Positions 1-10,803 of a stretch of DNA of 64,000 nt are shown piece after piece (position 1 is the first letter of the stretch; every line of letters starts with the position of its first letter). The position numbers were made by a program, and so were the translations under genes. Source of the DNA: Scleromitrula shiraiana (lineage: Eukaryota > Ascomycota > Leotiomycetes > Helotiales > Sclerotiniaceae). The notes under the pieces were generated by a model. It made no database searches and was not told the DNA's origin. It saw only the letters and a list, made by a program, of their open reading frames with translations. The stretch is from assembly GCA_028455995.1 (NCBI GenBank), contig JABELC010000002.1:1984001-2048000 (forward strand), read 5' to 3'.

Positions 1-968
1 AGTCGGTAGATAAATATATAGATTTTGAGCTAAAAAGGAATATTTGAAGAGATGTGATAAGACCATTAAATCAGAAATGTTGATGAGGTTTTGTATTTTA
101 TATATACTCTCAATTGATATCCAATGCCAAGGAAATTTTAATTTGACATATTCGACACGATGGGTAAGTTGTTCATGATGCCTACTCTGCCTAGAAAATA
201 CAGGTCTGCACATGTGGTAGCAATCCATGCGTGGTGATGTTGAGGGGGGATCTGATACCGAAACTAACTACATTCGCTTTAGTTTAGGCAGGAGGGACCC
301 CACAACTCCACCATAACCATACGAACACGTGACTGGTGATACCAGCACAGTATATATTTATTTACGTGATGTTATATAATCAATCAATCCCAACCTCACC
401 GACCAGTAGGGGTGTATCCAATGTTAATTCATGCACCAGCACCTATCTCTTCTCCTCTTCCATTGTTTATTTTTTCTCTAGAGCTAGTGAGTAGATTCAA
501 ATCAGAATCTGATAGCATCTTATACAATCCAAGCAAAGCTAGGGAAGGAAAGAGAATCATTCACTTCGTCCCTTCTTCGAGACTAACCACAAACGTGAAA
601 ATTCAATATTTTTCAATCCATTCTTCCTTAGTCGAGTAGAGCAGAGTGTGAGAGGTTCAACCCCATCGATCGATATTTCGTACTGTATGTAATATTTCGA
701 ATCGGAGGTTCGACCTTCGACGAGGAGATACCAATTTTTTTTAGTTTTCGTATTCGTTTTTCGCGTCGAATTAATAAGAGACATGGCTTCTCGCAATAGG
801 GACATGAGGAGTCAGAGTTAGAACTAGTGGCAGTTATATATATTTCATACCACATTGTCAAACGCCCGCCATCTATTCAATCTATTGCTCCATGTACCAA
901 TTCTTTTGTCTTGTTTTAGGTAGATAGATATATCAAACCAAACCAAATCAAACCGTCTGTCCAGCACC
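1..968. other. Gene-free stretch at window edge
   Basis: No open frame here resembles a known protein, and the short frames overlap on both strands without a splice-consistent gene. The right end borders the stop codon of the CDF transporter, so the last few hundred bases probably include its 3' UTR. Pyrimidine-rich and AT-rich tracts are present but no clear signal was identified. Confidence 0.5.
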
Positions 969-2537
969 TCATGATTCCGGCCCACCGTTTCCTTTTGCCC
1001 TCACTGTCGTAGTTGGATTCTTCTTGAATATTTCTCGTACTCGCTCCGAGAATGGAATTTTAGCCTCTTGGATTTCGTATAATGGTTTATGTTCCTCGAA
1101 GATATCGTGAACATCATCGTAGTCAACATGAACGAAAGCTCTTTCAACATCGGCCAGACCTATTTAGAATTCCCTGTCAATGAATATCCTCGGGGATGAA
1201 TACCAGGAGAACAGAGATACAGACCTTCAAGTTTCCTTTGTAAAGTCTGAGATACATCATGGGTGACTTTTAGAGTTTCATCCTGACTCATAATGATATC
1301 AACTTCGACATAATATTTCTCACCAGCTGAATATGCTCTAGCCTAAAATCATTAAGTTAGTTTTCTGTTTTCAATTGCCCCAATATCGAAACTTACAGTA
1401 TCAATCTTCATGATTCTCGAATCATGGGTAACAGTCACATAAACAAGTTTATTCAAAAACTCATGTGGGGCAGATTTTCCAACCAATAGCCACATATGTT
1501 CAAAAGCAGTTGAAGCCCAAGAGAAAAGAATCAAGCAAGCAATGGCAATAGCACCAGTAGGATCTAAAAACCAAACTTTTTTAAATTTGGTTCCCACAAT
1601 TGATATAATCAAGCCGAAAACATTAACAACAATATCATTTCGATGATCTTGCATAAAGATGCGCGCAGCAGGGTATCTCCGTAAACTGAAGCAGTAAACG
1701 AACACAACTGCCTTGGAAAATATGGCAACACCTACACAGGCAAGAGGAATAGGTTTGAGCGACTCGCTGTCTTTGGGTCCATCGGCCAAACTTCGAGCGG
1801 ATTCGATGATTAGTTCCACAGATACTGTTGTCATGAGTGCGCAAAAGAGGATGATTCCTACAGTTTCGACTCGTTTGCGCCCCTGAAATTAATTAGTGGT
1901 GTTCATCCTATATAATCTGATGACTACTTACCACAGGGAATTTTGTAATGTTAGGAGTGGCAGCTAGCCTCGAAGTGATAAGCATCACAATCGAACTAAC
2001 CAGATCCATCTGCCAAACTGATAAGTATCCGTCTACCAATATCTCAATAACTCCAGAACTTACAAAGGCATCTGCGGCAGTTGCAAAGAGAGCCAAAGAT
2101 CCAGTCGATACAGCCGCATAAACCTGTATAATGAACAAACAGAAGTTGACGGTAAAACTAGCATTGACTGCGAGTTTAACCTTCCCTCCGTTCTGTAATG
2201 TATCCTCCTCCTCTGCAGCTTCTTCATCATTACTCCCAAGATAGGCATCAATCAAAGCATTCTGTCTATTATAATAACTCTTGATCTTCCTAACTTTTCG
2301 AGATCGTTTTTGTTCCGGATAATCACGTCGCAGCGCGGCAAGACTTGTATCCTCCTTTCTTGCACTGGCGAGGGAATATGGATCGGCATTGTTGATGGTT
2401 TCAACGCTATTGTAGGATTGAGTTGGAGTAATATTTGGTCTTGGAGAAGATGGGAGGGTACTGATTGTATTTGGAGATGTGTGAGACATAATGACAGGCT
2501 TATTCTCGTTATGGGTGATGTTTGTTGAAGAATCCAT
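969..2537 (-). CDS. Mn-type cation diffusion facilitator (CDF) transporter
   Basis: Multi-pass divalent-metal/proton antiporter, most like the manganese branch of the CDF family. I infer five exons: 2537-2064, 2009-1932, 1882-1397, 1342-1225 and 1159-969. They add up to 448 codons plus stop with all phases consistent. The N-terminus is about 110 residues, polar and likely disordered, followed by YYNRQNALID, which matches the YYxxQ signature before TM1 of Mn-CDFs. After splicing, TM2 carries DAFMD (residues about 156-160) and TM5 carries DHRND, i.e. DxxxD twice, the metal-site pattern of the Mn group. A C-terminal cytoplasmic domain follows (VEVDIIMSQDETL, HVDYDDVHDIF). Membrane location (vacuole, Golgi or endosome) cannot be read from the sequence. 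The first intron is a multiple of three with no stop, so an unspliced reading looks coding but breaks the TM2 site. The family is secure; the metal is inferred from the motif. Confidence 0.9.
2010..2063 (-). other. 54-nt in-frame intron splitting the CDF metal-binding motif
   Basis: On the minus strand the segment begins GTAAGTTCTGG and ends TTTGGCAG. It is 18 codons long and has no in-frame stop, so it looks like coding sequence. Removing it joins GCATTT-type sequence (A-F) to ATGGAT (M-D) and restores DAFMD inside the second membrane helix. Retaining it inserts 18 residues between the two metal-binding aspartates. Confidence 0.85.
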
Positions 2538-4931
2538 CTATCAAGATAATTTTATAAGCACAATTCAACAACCCATACCGAGAGTGCATTCTCCTTCTCC
2601 ATCTTCTTCTCCTTTCTCCATCTATTTACCTTGATCGGAAGTAGTCTCTATCAAGAGAAAATACTTATGACCCAATGATGTAAGACAGATAGTTCCGGTG
2701 ACGTTCTGGTGACGTTCTTCCTTGCAGATTTGGATGTACAAGAGATGGGATGAAGATATCGTGGAAGAGAATTGGATTGGATTATTAGATGTGGTTGGTT
2801 GGATGAACCCAACTTCAACACACCAGGTAACAATAATGAGGCAAACAAGGAGGGCGGGGCGCGTAGTTCAAGAGGCAGAAAGATAAGTTGAAGGAAGAAA
2901 GAATATATCACTCTTGATGAGTGAAAGAATGTCAGATTTCAAATAATACATAGTCCTTCTCTTATGATTCAATTTTGATATCAGAAGTATGGAAGTACCT
3001 AGGTATCTCATACCTGAATTTTTAGATTACTATATAGAAATTACTATATAGAAATTACTATATAGAAATTCAATCTTAAACAAAAGTTTTTGATGTCCTG
3101 AAGCACAATAGTTTTGCCAAGAACGGGTCAATGGGCTGAATGCTAAACTTTCATTATTATTTTAGTTTCTTAAGGCGCTTATTGGTTGATATCTTGTATA
3201 TGATTTACTAGATCTAGCTGGATCTTACACCGCTTTTTAATCATTTTCTTGATAAGACAATAATTCCTAATTTATTATTGGTACGATAAGGATTAAACAT
3301 CTGTACAGAACCTTTTATGTAAGTTATGCATAAGTTATGCATCCCGAAATAGTTAGAGATGATCGACATGATATTATTCATGGATGGTTGGATAAATTTT
3401 GAAATTTTATATGGTGTTTTGACATTTATGGTTCTAACTTAACCTCGACCCCATACGGTACTTCAACCCCAGCTCTGAACATCAATCTGAGTCAGCGTCA
3501 TCTCCTGACTTGTTTCTATTTGCTATTTATCTACCACCAATATACCAAACTTTGGTATACATGGAAACAGGGACGATTAGACAATGTCGAACACCTTTCG
3601 TTCAAAGTTTCTATTTACTTACTTATTGATTCGTTGACCATTTCGAGATATCTTAAGAACAGTTTGAACCGAGTTTGACCATCCGCCCGTTGGAAAGGCT
3701 TATTTGATGTCGAACTTCTAGATCCTACTTCAAAATTTGATCAGAACTACTCATTATGAAGCAACTATAAACGTCACAAATCCTCTTCCATAATCCTCAC
3801 CAAGAGAATGTACAGAAAGACGGTAAGTCAACCCGAATACACAATATATGGTCTGGACAATGTGGAACATGTGCGAGATTGAATCGTTACGAATTAGTTT
3901 TGGTCCATTATCAAGTTGCATATGTCAAATTCATGCCTTACTTAATATTGCCATTTTCAGAATATGAATGTCACCCTGTCGCCGCCACGGTATTGTTTCG
4001 AGCTCAATTACATACATTAGCCTTACACGAGGCTTCTTTTAGCGACATATACATACAGCATGACCCGGGTATCATAATGACTCAACTTGGGACTGGCAAT
4101 CGGCTACATTAGTCTTCATTCTCAATCTTGCACTTGCATGCGACTTCTCGATCGAAAATTATTTGATCGTCTGATATTTCTAAACTACGAAGTGGTTTGT
4201 TTCTATTTGCTGTATCTGATGGCGTGATGTATCGAGAAATAGAACTTCTAAGTTCCAATCTCCATACACCCAAAAGCTTGATGGTTCGCTGCTGCTACAT
4301 GAAGCGGCACGATGACACTACCCTCCCGTGCATTATTTCTATGATGAAGCAAAAATGGCTTCGAGTTTACTGCAACACTTCGCAAATATTTACAACCAAA
4401 GTTGGATTGTTTTCAGCGCCGAGTCAGGGCACAAACCCAGTCCAGTTTTTCTTTGCTTGAACTAAAAAAAGACTAAACAAGGTAGGATTTTATACTTCAA
4501 GTTGAAGTTGCTTGACGATTTTCACCTCTTATGCCAGCAATATAATCTTCAAGTGAAGAAGTAAGATTTTCACACTGCAAACAGGAACACATTCCCACAA
4601 GGGATTGATATAAGAGGATATGAAATCAAACATCCTAATCATATAGCACAACGACCGTTCTTACCCAAGCCCATGTTCATGAATGAGCTGCTTGGCGAGT
4701 ACTTCATTTAATAAGTAAAAGAGTATTAAATTCGTATTGTCTTGAGGTATTGGGGTATTCAAATACATTAATTAATCTATATGCCATTATTTATATCGCT
4801 CATTTTCCTTTTCCACTTTTCAATCTTTGTTCAAGTAGCCAAATTTTACAACACCTGAACCTCACTACTACAAAGTTTCCGAAACCCAAACCAAGTATCC
4901 AATCTGAGCTTCGATCCTCTTATTATCCATA
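2538..4931. other. Intergenic region, no gene seen
   Basis: About 2.4 kb between the CDF start and the 3' end of the decayed permease. Open frames at 3879-4112 and 4197-4460 have no recognisable motifs and no plausible splicing partners. The stretch nearest 2538 is presumably the CDF promoter and 5' UTR. It holds a triple 14-bp tandem repeat (listed separately) and a small direct repeat of TAAGTTATGCA near 3320-3342. Confidence 0.5.
3026..3067. repeat. Three perfect tandem copies of a 14-bp unit
   Basis: ATTACTATATAGAA is repeated three times without mismatch, about 490 bp upstream of the CDF start codon. The unit contains the palindrome CTATATAG-like core. It may be replication slippage; a regulatory role is not shown. 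Confidence 0.9.
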
Positions 4932-6903
4932 TTAGTACTTGAATATGAAGTCAAGTCTCTTGTTTCCGTCTTTTTCGCGAGCCTCTTTATTGTTTTGATA
5001 CGCAGCTTGCTCATCAACCGACATTTGGTTCCAAATCTTTGCTTTTCTCTTGTTTAGAACAATCATGTATTGCCTTTGTACTACAAATGTAACCAGAGAT
5101 AAGGCACAGATGGATATCAGGACCTTATTACCCTGTTTGTAGTATGGCGAATCATATGAACGATAAATTTGAGATCCAATCACAGATCCGATTTGTACAA
5201 TGACGTTGTATGTTGCTGCTGTGATGGCACGTTTTTTACATCGAATGTGTTTTCTGATATCTATGCAGACACAATGGGATGGAAATAAGGATCTAATCTG
5301 AAGTCAGTTACAAACTTTTTGAGGGCCCAGGAAAGGTACTTCCAGCCCAATATCAATGTTACTATGGACTATCGAGACCAATTCCTACCACCATCAGGAA
5401 GACCAAGAAGTGCTGCAAGTAGTGGCAAAATGCAGAATTCTCCGAATATACAATGAAATGTACGCTCATCAAAGAAATCACTACTAAATGAAAGCGCAAG
5501 CATGGTAATCATTTGTAAAACCGCCGAAGGGATCGTCAACATATTCGAATCGAACGTTGTGAAACCGAGTCGCTTCAAGCTGAGTGTAAGATATGCTTGA
5601 ACTGGGGTTGCGGGTATATAAGCAACGAGACCAATGAAGTATAAACCCCACATTGAGGAATCACTCCAAGCATTGCGAATATCTTTGAATGTTGCTGGTT
5701 CTTTCAATGCTGTGAGTCCTTTAGCAGGATCGTCACGAAGAATACGCTATTTTGGTTAATCTTTTATCGACAATAGAATACAGGAGGTTATTTACATTTA
5801 CCATGATAACTTCTTCCCGTTCGGTATACCATGATGTTCGGAAGATTACCCCGGTGGTATTGACTGGAGATTGTGGAAGATAGAAAAGGCTCTGTTAATT
5901 AAGTTAACACATTTTCAATGTTGGTTTCACCAGAGAAACTTACGACAACTCCAATCAAGAAAGTCAATAATCCTTCGAGTAAAAATAACCAAAACCATCC
6001 AGTCTTGCCACCAACTCCTCGCATTTCCAAAATTCCTGCAGCAAGCAAAGCAAAGCAGAGATTACTCTGGCAATGTTCAATGTGGACCAAAAACAAGACG
6101 ATCGAACAGCAAGTTCCTTTGATTTGTAGAAATATGTTGCGAATAGGATAGTTCCTGGAATGAAACCACCTTCACATGCACCGATGAGAGCACGTGTTAC
6201 ATAAAAGGATGCTCGACTCGTCATCCAAGCTTGAGACCATGCTGTGAATTTATCAGTAAGTGTAATCGGTCATCATATAGTCTTCGGAAACTCAAATTAC
6301 TCACAAACAGTACCCCAAAGCATCATCATTGTCGGCAAGATATATTTGAATCCATAACGTTTGGTGAGGAATTGAACTGGAAATTCTGCTGTCAAAAAAC
6401 AAAGCAGTTAAATAGTAGTTCCCTATATTCATATCAAATGTAAGTTTCTCAATTCCACATCATCCACGCGAAACTCCTGAAAAGGCTGCGCGGTACTTAA
6501 ATTGTTATAATCATCACTAGTCATCTTCAGATCTTTCAATAGATTGTCTGCCAACACATTTGATAAATTTCCCCTATCGAGTTGTAAACCGAAAAACTAT
6601 TGCAGGTATGTCAGTTTTCAGTTCATCTACAACCCCATACTAAGAGGGGAAAGAGTACTTCATACGCACCATTATACAAATCCAAGTAAGTAAGTATAAA
6701 TCCGTCTTTCGAACAACCTTTCTCTCTTCTACCTCGCTCCATGTAGCACTAGGATCAAATCGATGATGTCCTTCATACGACTCATGAGGTGGAAGTGCGT
6801 CCGCAAGATTCTCTCGCCCAACATAGGTAGCAGAAGCTGCATATCGATCATTCTGATCAGTTTCTGAGACTTTTCCAGACGTCTCGTCTTTTTGTTCCGC
6901 CAT
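4932..6903 (-). pseudogene. Decayed MFS permease of the allantoate/Dal5 (ACS) family
   Basis: Pieces in order clearly match a Dal5-type anion:cation symporter: N-terminal start at 6903, FFGLQLDRGNLSN after intron 1, EFPVQFLTKRYGF, then TRALIGACEGGFIPGT, LLEGLLTFLIG, LTLSLKRLGFTTF, SSDFFDERTFHCIFGEF, LLGLPDGGRNWSR, YFHPIVSA and the C-terminal tail ending at 4932. Lesions: a 5-bp tandem duplication near 6045-6056 shifts the frame inside the usual ISALLAAGIL stretch. The first half of TM2 is missing or unrecognisable around 6430-6480. TAG at 5369-5371 follows NWSR. TAG at 5261-5263 replaces the Trp expected in SAWISENTF. A shortened A-run at 5231-5236 shifts the frame again. Both TAG codons fit TGG to TAG (G:C to A:T), the change RIP makes. 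It faces the intact TauD-type gene across about 700 bp, so it may once have imported that enzyme's substrate. A sequencing error cannot explain all lesions together. Confidence 0.82.
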
Positions 6904-7608
6904 TTTGATCGATATAAATCGGTTCGAGTTAACGAATGCAAATCGCGAAAAACAAATCCAAATAAAACGGTCAATTGAAATATGACTTCATGACCTCACC
7001 GCATCTGTTATATATTTATAACTAGTATACTAACCCAAGTCTTCCCAATCCCATCATATCATATCACATAAAAAAAGATAGTACAAACCAACCCCCAACC
7101 TTGACATATAAGTGAAAAACCCCCCCTGCCATGTCAACCTATAACACCTGTGGTCCCTTCCACCACGAATATCAAACCCCAAAAGCACATCATAAATCGG
7201 GCGAGCCTTACCGAACCTCAATCCAAGCCCGTGGAAGCATGTCCTTTTTCTCTGCGTTGCTGTGTATTTAGTATATGTATGTCGCCATATCACGCAATAG
7301 GCCGATTGACCGGGGTGTCGCGGGGTTTTCCACAAACGGGAATTGGAGCGCTAAGGAGTTCCCAGAAACCGAGGTTGTGGGCGAACCTTTACGTATGTAT
7401 CGTATTGTATTGTATATCTTATCTTCAGAATTTATTCCGGAAGGTTGGTTTAGGTATCATGTGTTGATGTTGGGTGGATGTGGTGGGTTTTTATATATCT
7501 TTTGGTTGTTGTCGTTTCGTTTCGTTTCTTTTCGTTTCGTCCTCGCTCGTTCTATTCGATTGAAACTTCGATATTCTAGAACCATCAAAAAGGAAAAGTA
7601 CTTCCATC
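6904..7608. promoter_or_regulatory. Divergent promoter region between permease pseudogene and TauD gene
   Basis: A 705-bp stretch separates the two outward-facing start codons. The TauD-proximal 100 bases hold a TTTCG-rich pyrimidine tract (about 7516-7545), common just upstream of fungal transcription starts. There is one near-match to the CYS3/bZIP sulfur-regulator palindrome (listed separately). Open frames in this interval overlap each other on both strands and are not convincing genes. Confidence 0.5.
7279..7288 (+). promoter_or_regulatory. Possible CYS3/MetR-like sulfur-control site
   Basis: ATGTCGCCAT matches 9 of 10 positions of the Neurospora CYS3 consensus ATGRYRYCAT. It sits 321 bp before the TauD start and about 380 bp before the permease start. 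A 9/10 match to a degenerate 10-mer can arise by chance in 700 bp, so only the context makes it notable. Confidence 0.25.
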
Positions 7609-9124
7609 ATGCCATCTGCGAATTTCTCATCTTCTCCTGTTGCGGAAACACATCAAGATGATGGAGTTGCTCGTACGAAAAATATTAAACCTTTATTATA
7701 TACGGGCTCATTGGATAAATATGCCAATTCCGATTTAACACCTGTAATTGGAAGGGAGTTTAAGGATTTACAAGTTAAGGAGTTATTGGACGATGAGGAT
7801 TCTGAGAGACTTATTAGAGATTTGGCTGTTACTAGTATGTTTAATTTATTATTTCCGACTCTTTTTGTTGCTTCTTATGGTGAAGTGTTTGGGTTGATGA
7901 AAACACAATACTAATATGAAATAAACTTCCAGTCTCAGAACGCGGCGTAGTATTCTTCCGCAATCAAGATATCACACCCCTCCAAATGAAAACCCTCTGT
8001 GAAAGAATATCCCACTTATCCGGCTCCGTACATCTCCCCCCCAAGCTCCCATCCTCCTCCAACCCAAAAAACTAACACCCCCTCTCAGCCCGACTCCTCA
8101 ACCCTCCACATCCACCCCCTCACCGAAAGAGGCAGCGAACTAGGCGACCAGATCAGCGTGATAAGCAGCGAGAAGCAAAAGAAAGGCGGCGGGCTAACTC
8201 ATCAGTTGAGCGATGTTAGTCGCTTTGCGAGTATGGGGTGGCATGCGGATATCTCGTTTGAGAAGGTTCCGAGTGATTATGCTATGTTGAAGATTCATAC
8301 TTTGCCGGAGACTGGGGGGGATACTGTGAGTTTGGTTTCTTTTTTTTGTGTGTGTGTGTTCTGGTTTGGGTGGTGGTTTTACGGATTTGGTTTTAGGTTG
8401 GGAGGTTTACTTGGTTGTATCATCGGGATTCATGAAAATGTGATATCCTTTAGACGTTCAAAGTGGGGAGAGGAGCGCGCCCGTGATTACTTCTACTGCG
8501 GTTAAAGCCTCGTTTCCTTGAATGTTTACTAACTGAGACATAACTAGCTCTGGGCATCCGCATATGAAATATATGATCGGCTTTCAGAGCAAATGAAAGA
8601 GTTCTTGGGAACGCTGACTGCAACTCATGATGCATCCTTCTTTCATGACGAAGCTAGAAGGCTAGGTCAACCTATTAGAGAAGACATGAGAGGTTCCCCA
8701 TTAAACATCGGGAGCGATCTTTCAGCTGTCCATCCAGTTGTAAGAGTTAACCGTACGCTTCCCCGTTTCCTTCCACCCCTAATATCACTCACCCCCTCTT
8801 CCATCTATCCCACCATACACACCCCTTCCATCCCACTAACCATCCATCACAGCCGTAACGCACAAAAAATCCCTCTACATAAACACCGGATTCACCAAAC
8901 GACTCCACCCCCTCACAAAAGATGAATCCGATCTCCTTCTCCCATGGCTGAAAAATCTCGTCCCGTTAAACCACGACGCCCAGGTTCGATGGAAGTGGGG
9001 CCAAAATGATCTCGCCATTTGGGATAATAGATGTACGTGGCATACGGGGACGTATGATTATGATGGGCAGAGGCAGGGGGATAGGGTTTGTAGTTTGGGG
9101 GAGAGACCGGTGGGGAGGATTTAG
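7609..9124 (+). CDS. TauD/TfdA-family 2-oxoglutarate dioxygenase (sulfonate-type)
   Basis: Non-haem Fe(II)/2-oxoglutarate dioxygenase of the taurine/alkylsulfonate group, which oxidises a sulfonate to release sulfite in family members that have been studied. Five exons are inferred: 7609-7834, 7933-8027, 8089-8325, 8548-8752 and 8853-9124, phases consistent, 344 residues. Visible features: GVVFFRNQDIT at the start of the core; GWHADISFE with iron ligands His159 and Asp161; ETGGDT after it; SLYINTGFTKRL in the last third; and IWDNRCTWHTGTYDYDG containing the distal His ligand, followed by GDRVCSLGERP with the Arg that binds 2-oxoglutarate. Length is normal. The gene looks intact. Its divergent neighbour is a broken Dal5-type permease, an arrangement suggesting a sulfonate uptake-plus-cleavage pair. 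Substrate is not determined; members also act on herbicides and alkyl sulfates. Confidence 0.88.
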
Positions 9125-10803
9125 TTGTGGTGGTCGATTGTGAGGGGGTTTTGGAGGGGGTTTAGATAGGGGTGTGACTTGTGCTATTCGAATTCGTTGA
9201 TCTGTAAATATTGTTCAAGCCAATATATATGTATGTATTTAATTGAACTCATGAATCACCGTTATATTAACGAAATTGCTGGAGCCTGGAGACTGGGCGT
9301 TATTCGTTCGTCCCAAGAGAATATCACGGCGGTGAATCATTGTTTTACTACTACCTAGAACAATGAGTTTACATGTGTATAACTTTCATTAAGCGATCTC
9401 ACTTTGGAATCGATACTGATATCGATCACGATCGAAATAACACTCACTGGATGAGTGTTAAAATAATGCCTGATGAGAGTTGTTTGGCGGGAAGTATACT
9501 GCAGCACAGTGAGGATTGCGGGCCTCTCTGACAACCTATCAATTTCCATCGTCAAACTTTCGGCAACACTGCGACTTTCCTCGTAACTATATATGAAGAT
9601 GGCCAGAGATGAAGTAGCAGTCGTACTGTTGGATATACCTATGTTGAAAATCAAACCAGCTAAGATCTAAGAAGTGAAAAGGCACTAGTTCCCCAATAAG
9701 TCTTCCAGCTGGGGGTTCTCCGTCTCTGTGATTGCGGTTTTGTCAATCACCTCTTACATCACTTCCTCGTGAAGTTGATCTTGGAAATATAAATTGTCTC
9801 TTTTAAGTGAAGTTGTACAATTGATGTCTCTCCAAGGTTTTATAGGCTAGGCTGTATTAACATCCCTTGTAAACATTAATCCTATCGCAAAGTTGTGTGT
9901 TCCAATTCGAAACTAAAGTCACTTGTTCTGTAGTTGAAAAATAGTATCGATTTTGGGGGCGGTGGATGAATTAGCATCCATCTCGACGAATAGAAGTGAT
10001 AAGAATAAAGAAATGAAGACTCCTATAGTGTAACTACTTGGGCTACCCGGTTGGGGGCGAAGATAGGATTGAGGTGGGAGGATTGTGATATGCGTTGTGA
10101 TACGGGTGCATGAATTGATGGCAGGAGCGACAAGCTAGCTTTACTCCTTGAGTGCTATGAGTAAAAGGGGGCAATGAAAACTACTAGATAAGAACACATG
10201 GCATAAAACTTTAGATACAAAGGAAGGTTGATCAATCGTATCCTTTATTTGTAGTATATATAAACAGGTGAAAAGTTCAAGATACGCGATGGATTACGAT
10301 ACCACAACATGAGGCACTACCGAGGCACTACCGAGACATAGCAAAGATTAAAAACAGCCTTGTCAAGCTTGAAGTCACTTTAAAGAATACCTCTGTTTCA
10401 AATTAATGTACTTGTGGTCGTATTTTTGCAAGGCGGAGATCTTGCATCGCTCGTACAAGTACCAATGAGGCATCGATGAGCAAAGTTTCTTGGAATTTTA
10501 ACTATGTTCGCTGGGGTGAGCTGCTCAGCCCAAGTGCACAAGAAAGGCGGATCCTCCTCTCAAAATAAATCCATATTCAAGTTCTATATATTGTTTTGCA
10601 ATCTTCATTAACTTAATCTCCGAAAACAGCCTATCCAACTCATGGGGATCCCGCAGCATCGTAGATAGAGTTCTTGCCATTCAGCCGGCCCCCAAATTTC
10701 TGTCCGTAAAAGAGACCCCCATTCCCCTCAATATGATATGACAATGAAGTAATTACCCAATCTCCCTACTATTTCCTAGACTACTTAATACTTCAAGTCC
10801 AAA
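9125..10803. other. Intergenic region, no clear gene
   Basis: About 1.7 kb between the TauD 3' end and the HET gene. A 99-codon minus-strand frame (9355-9654) has a pattern vaguely like the N-terminal domain of fungal STAND proteins, but it has only a weak start and no partner exons. A CCAAT- and pyrimidine-rich stretch lies at 10600-10800, before the HET gene. Confidence 0.45.

Noticed and set aside
4197..4460. Plus-strand open frame of 87 codons
   Set aside because: No motif, no homology recognised and no partner exons; likely chance.
9355..9654. Minus-strand frame with a loose resemblance to fungal STAND N-terminal domains
   Set aside because: Similarity is only in spacing of hydrophobic residues; no NACHT or ankyrin part follows and no splice partner was found.
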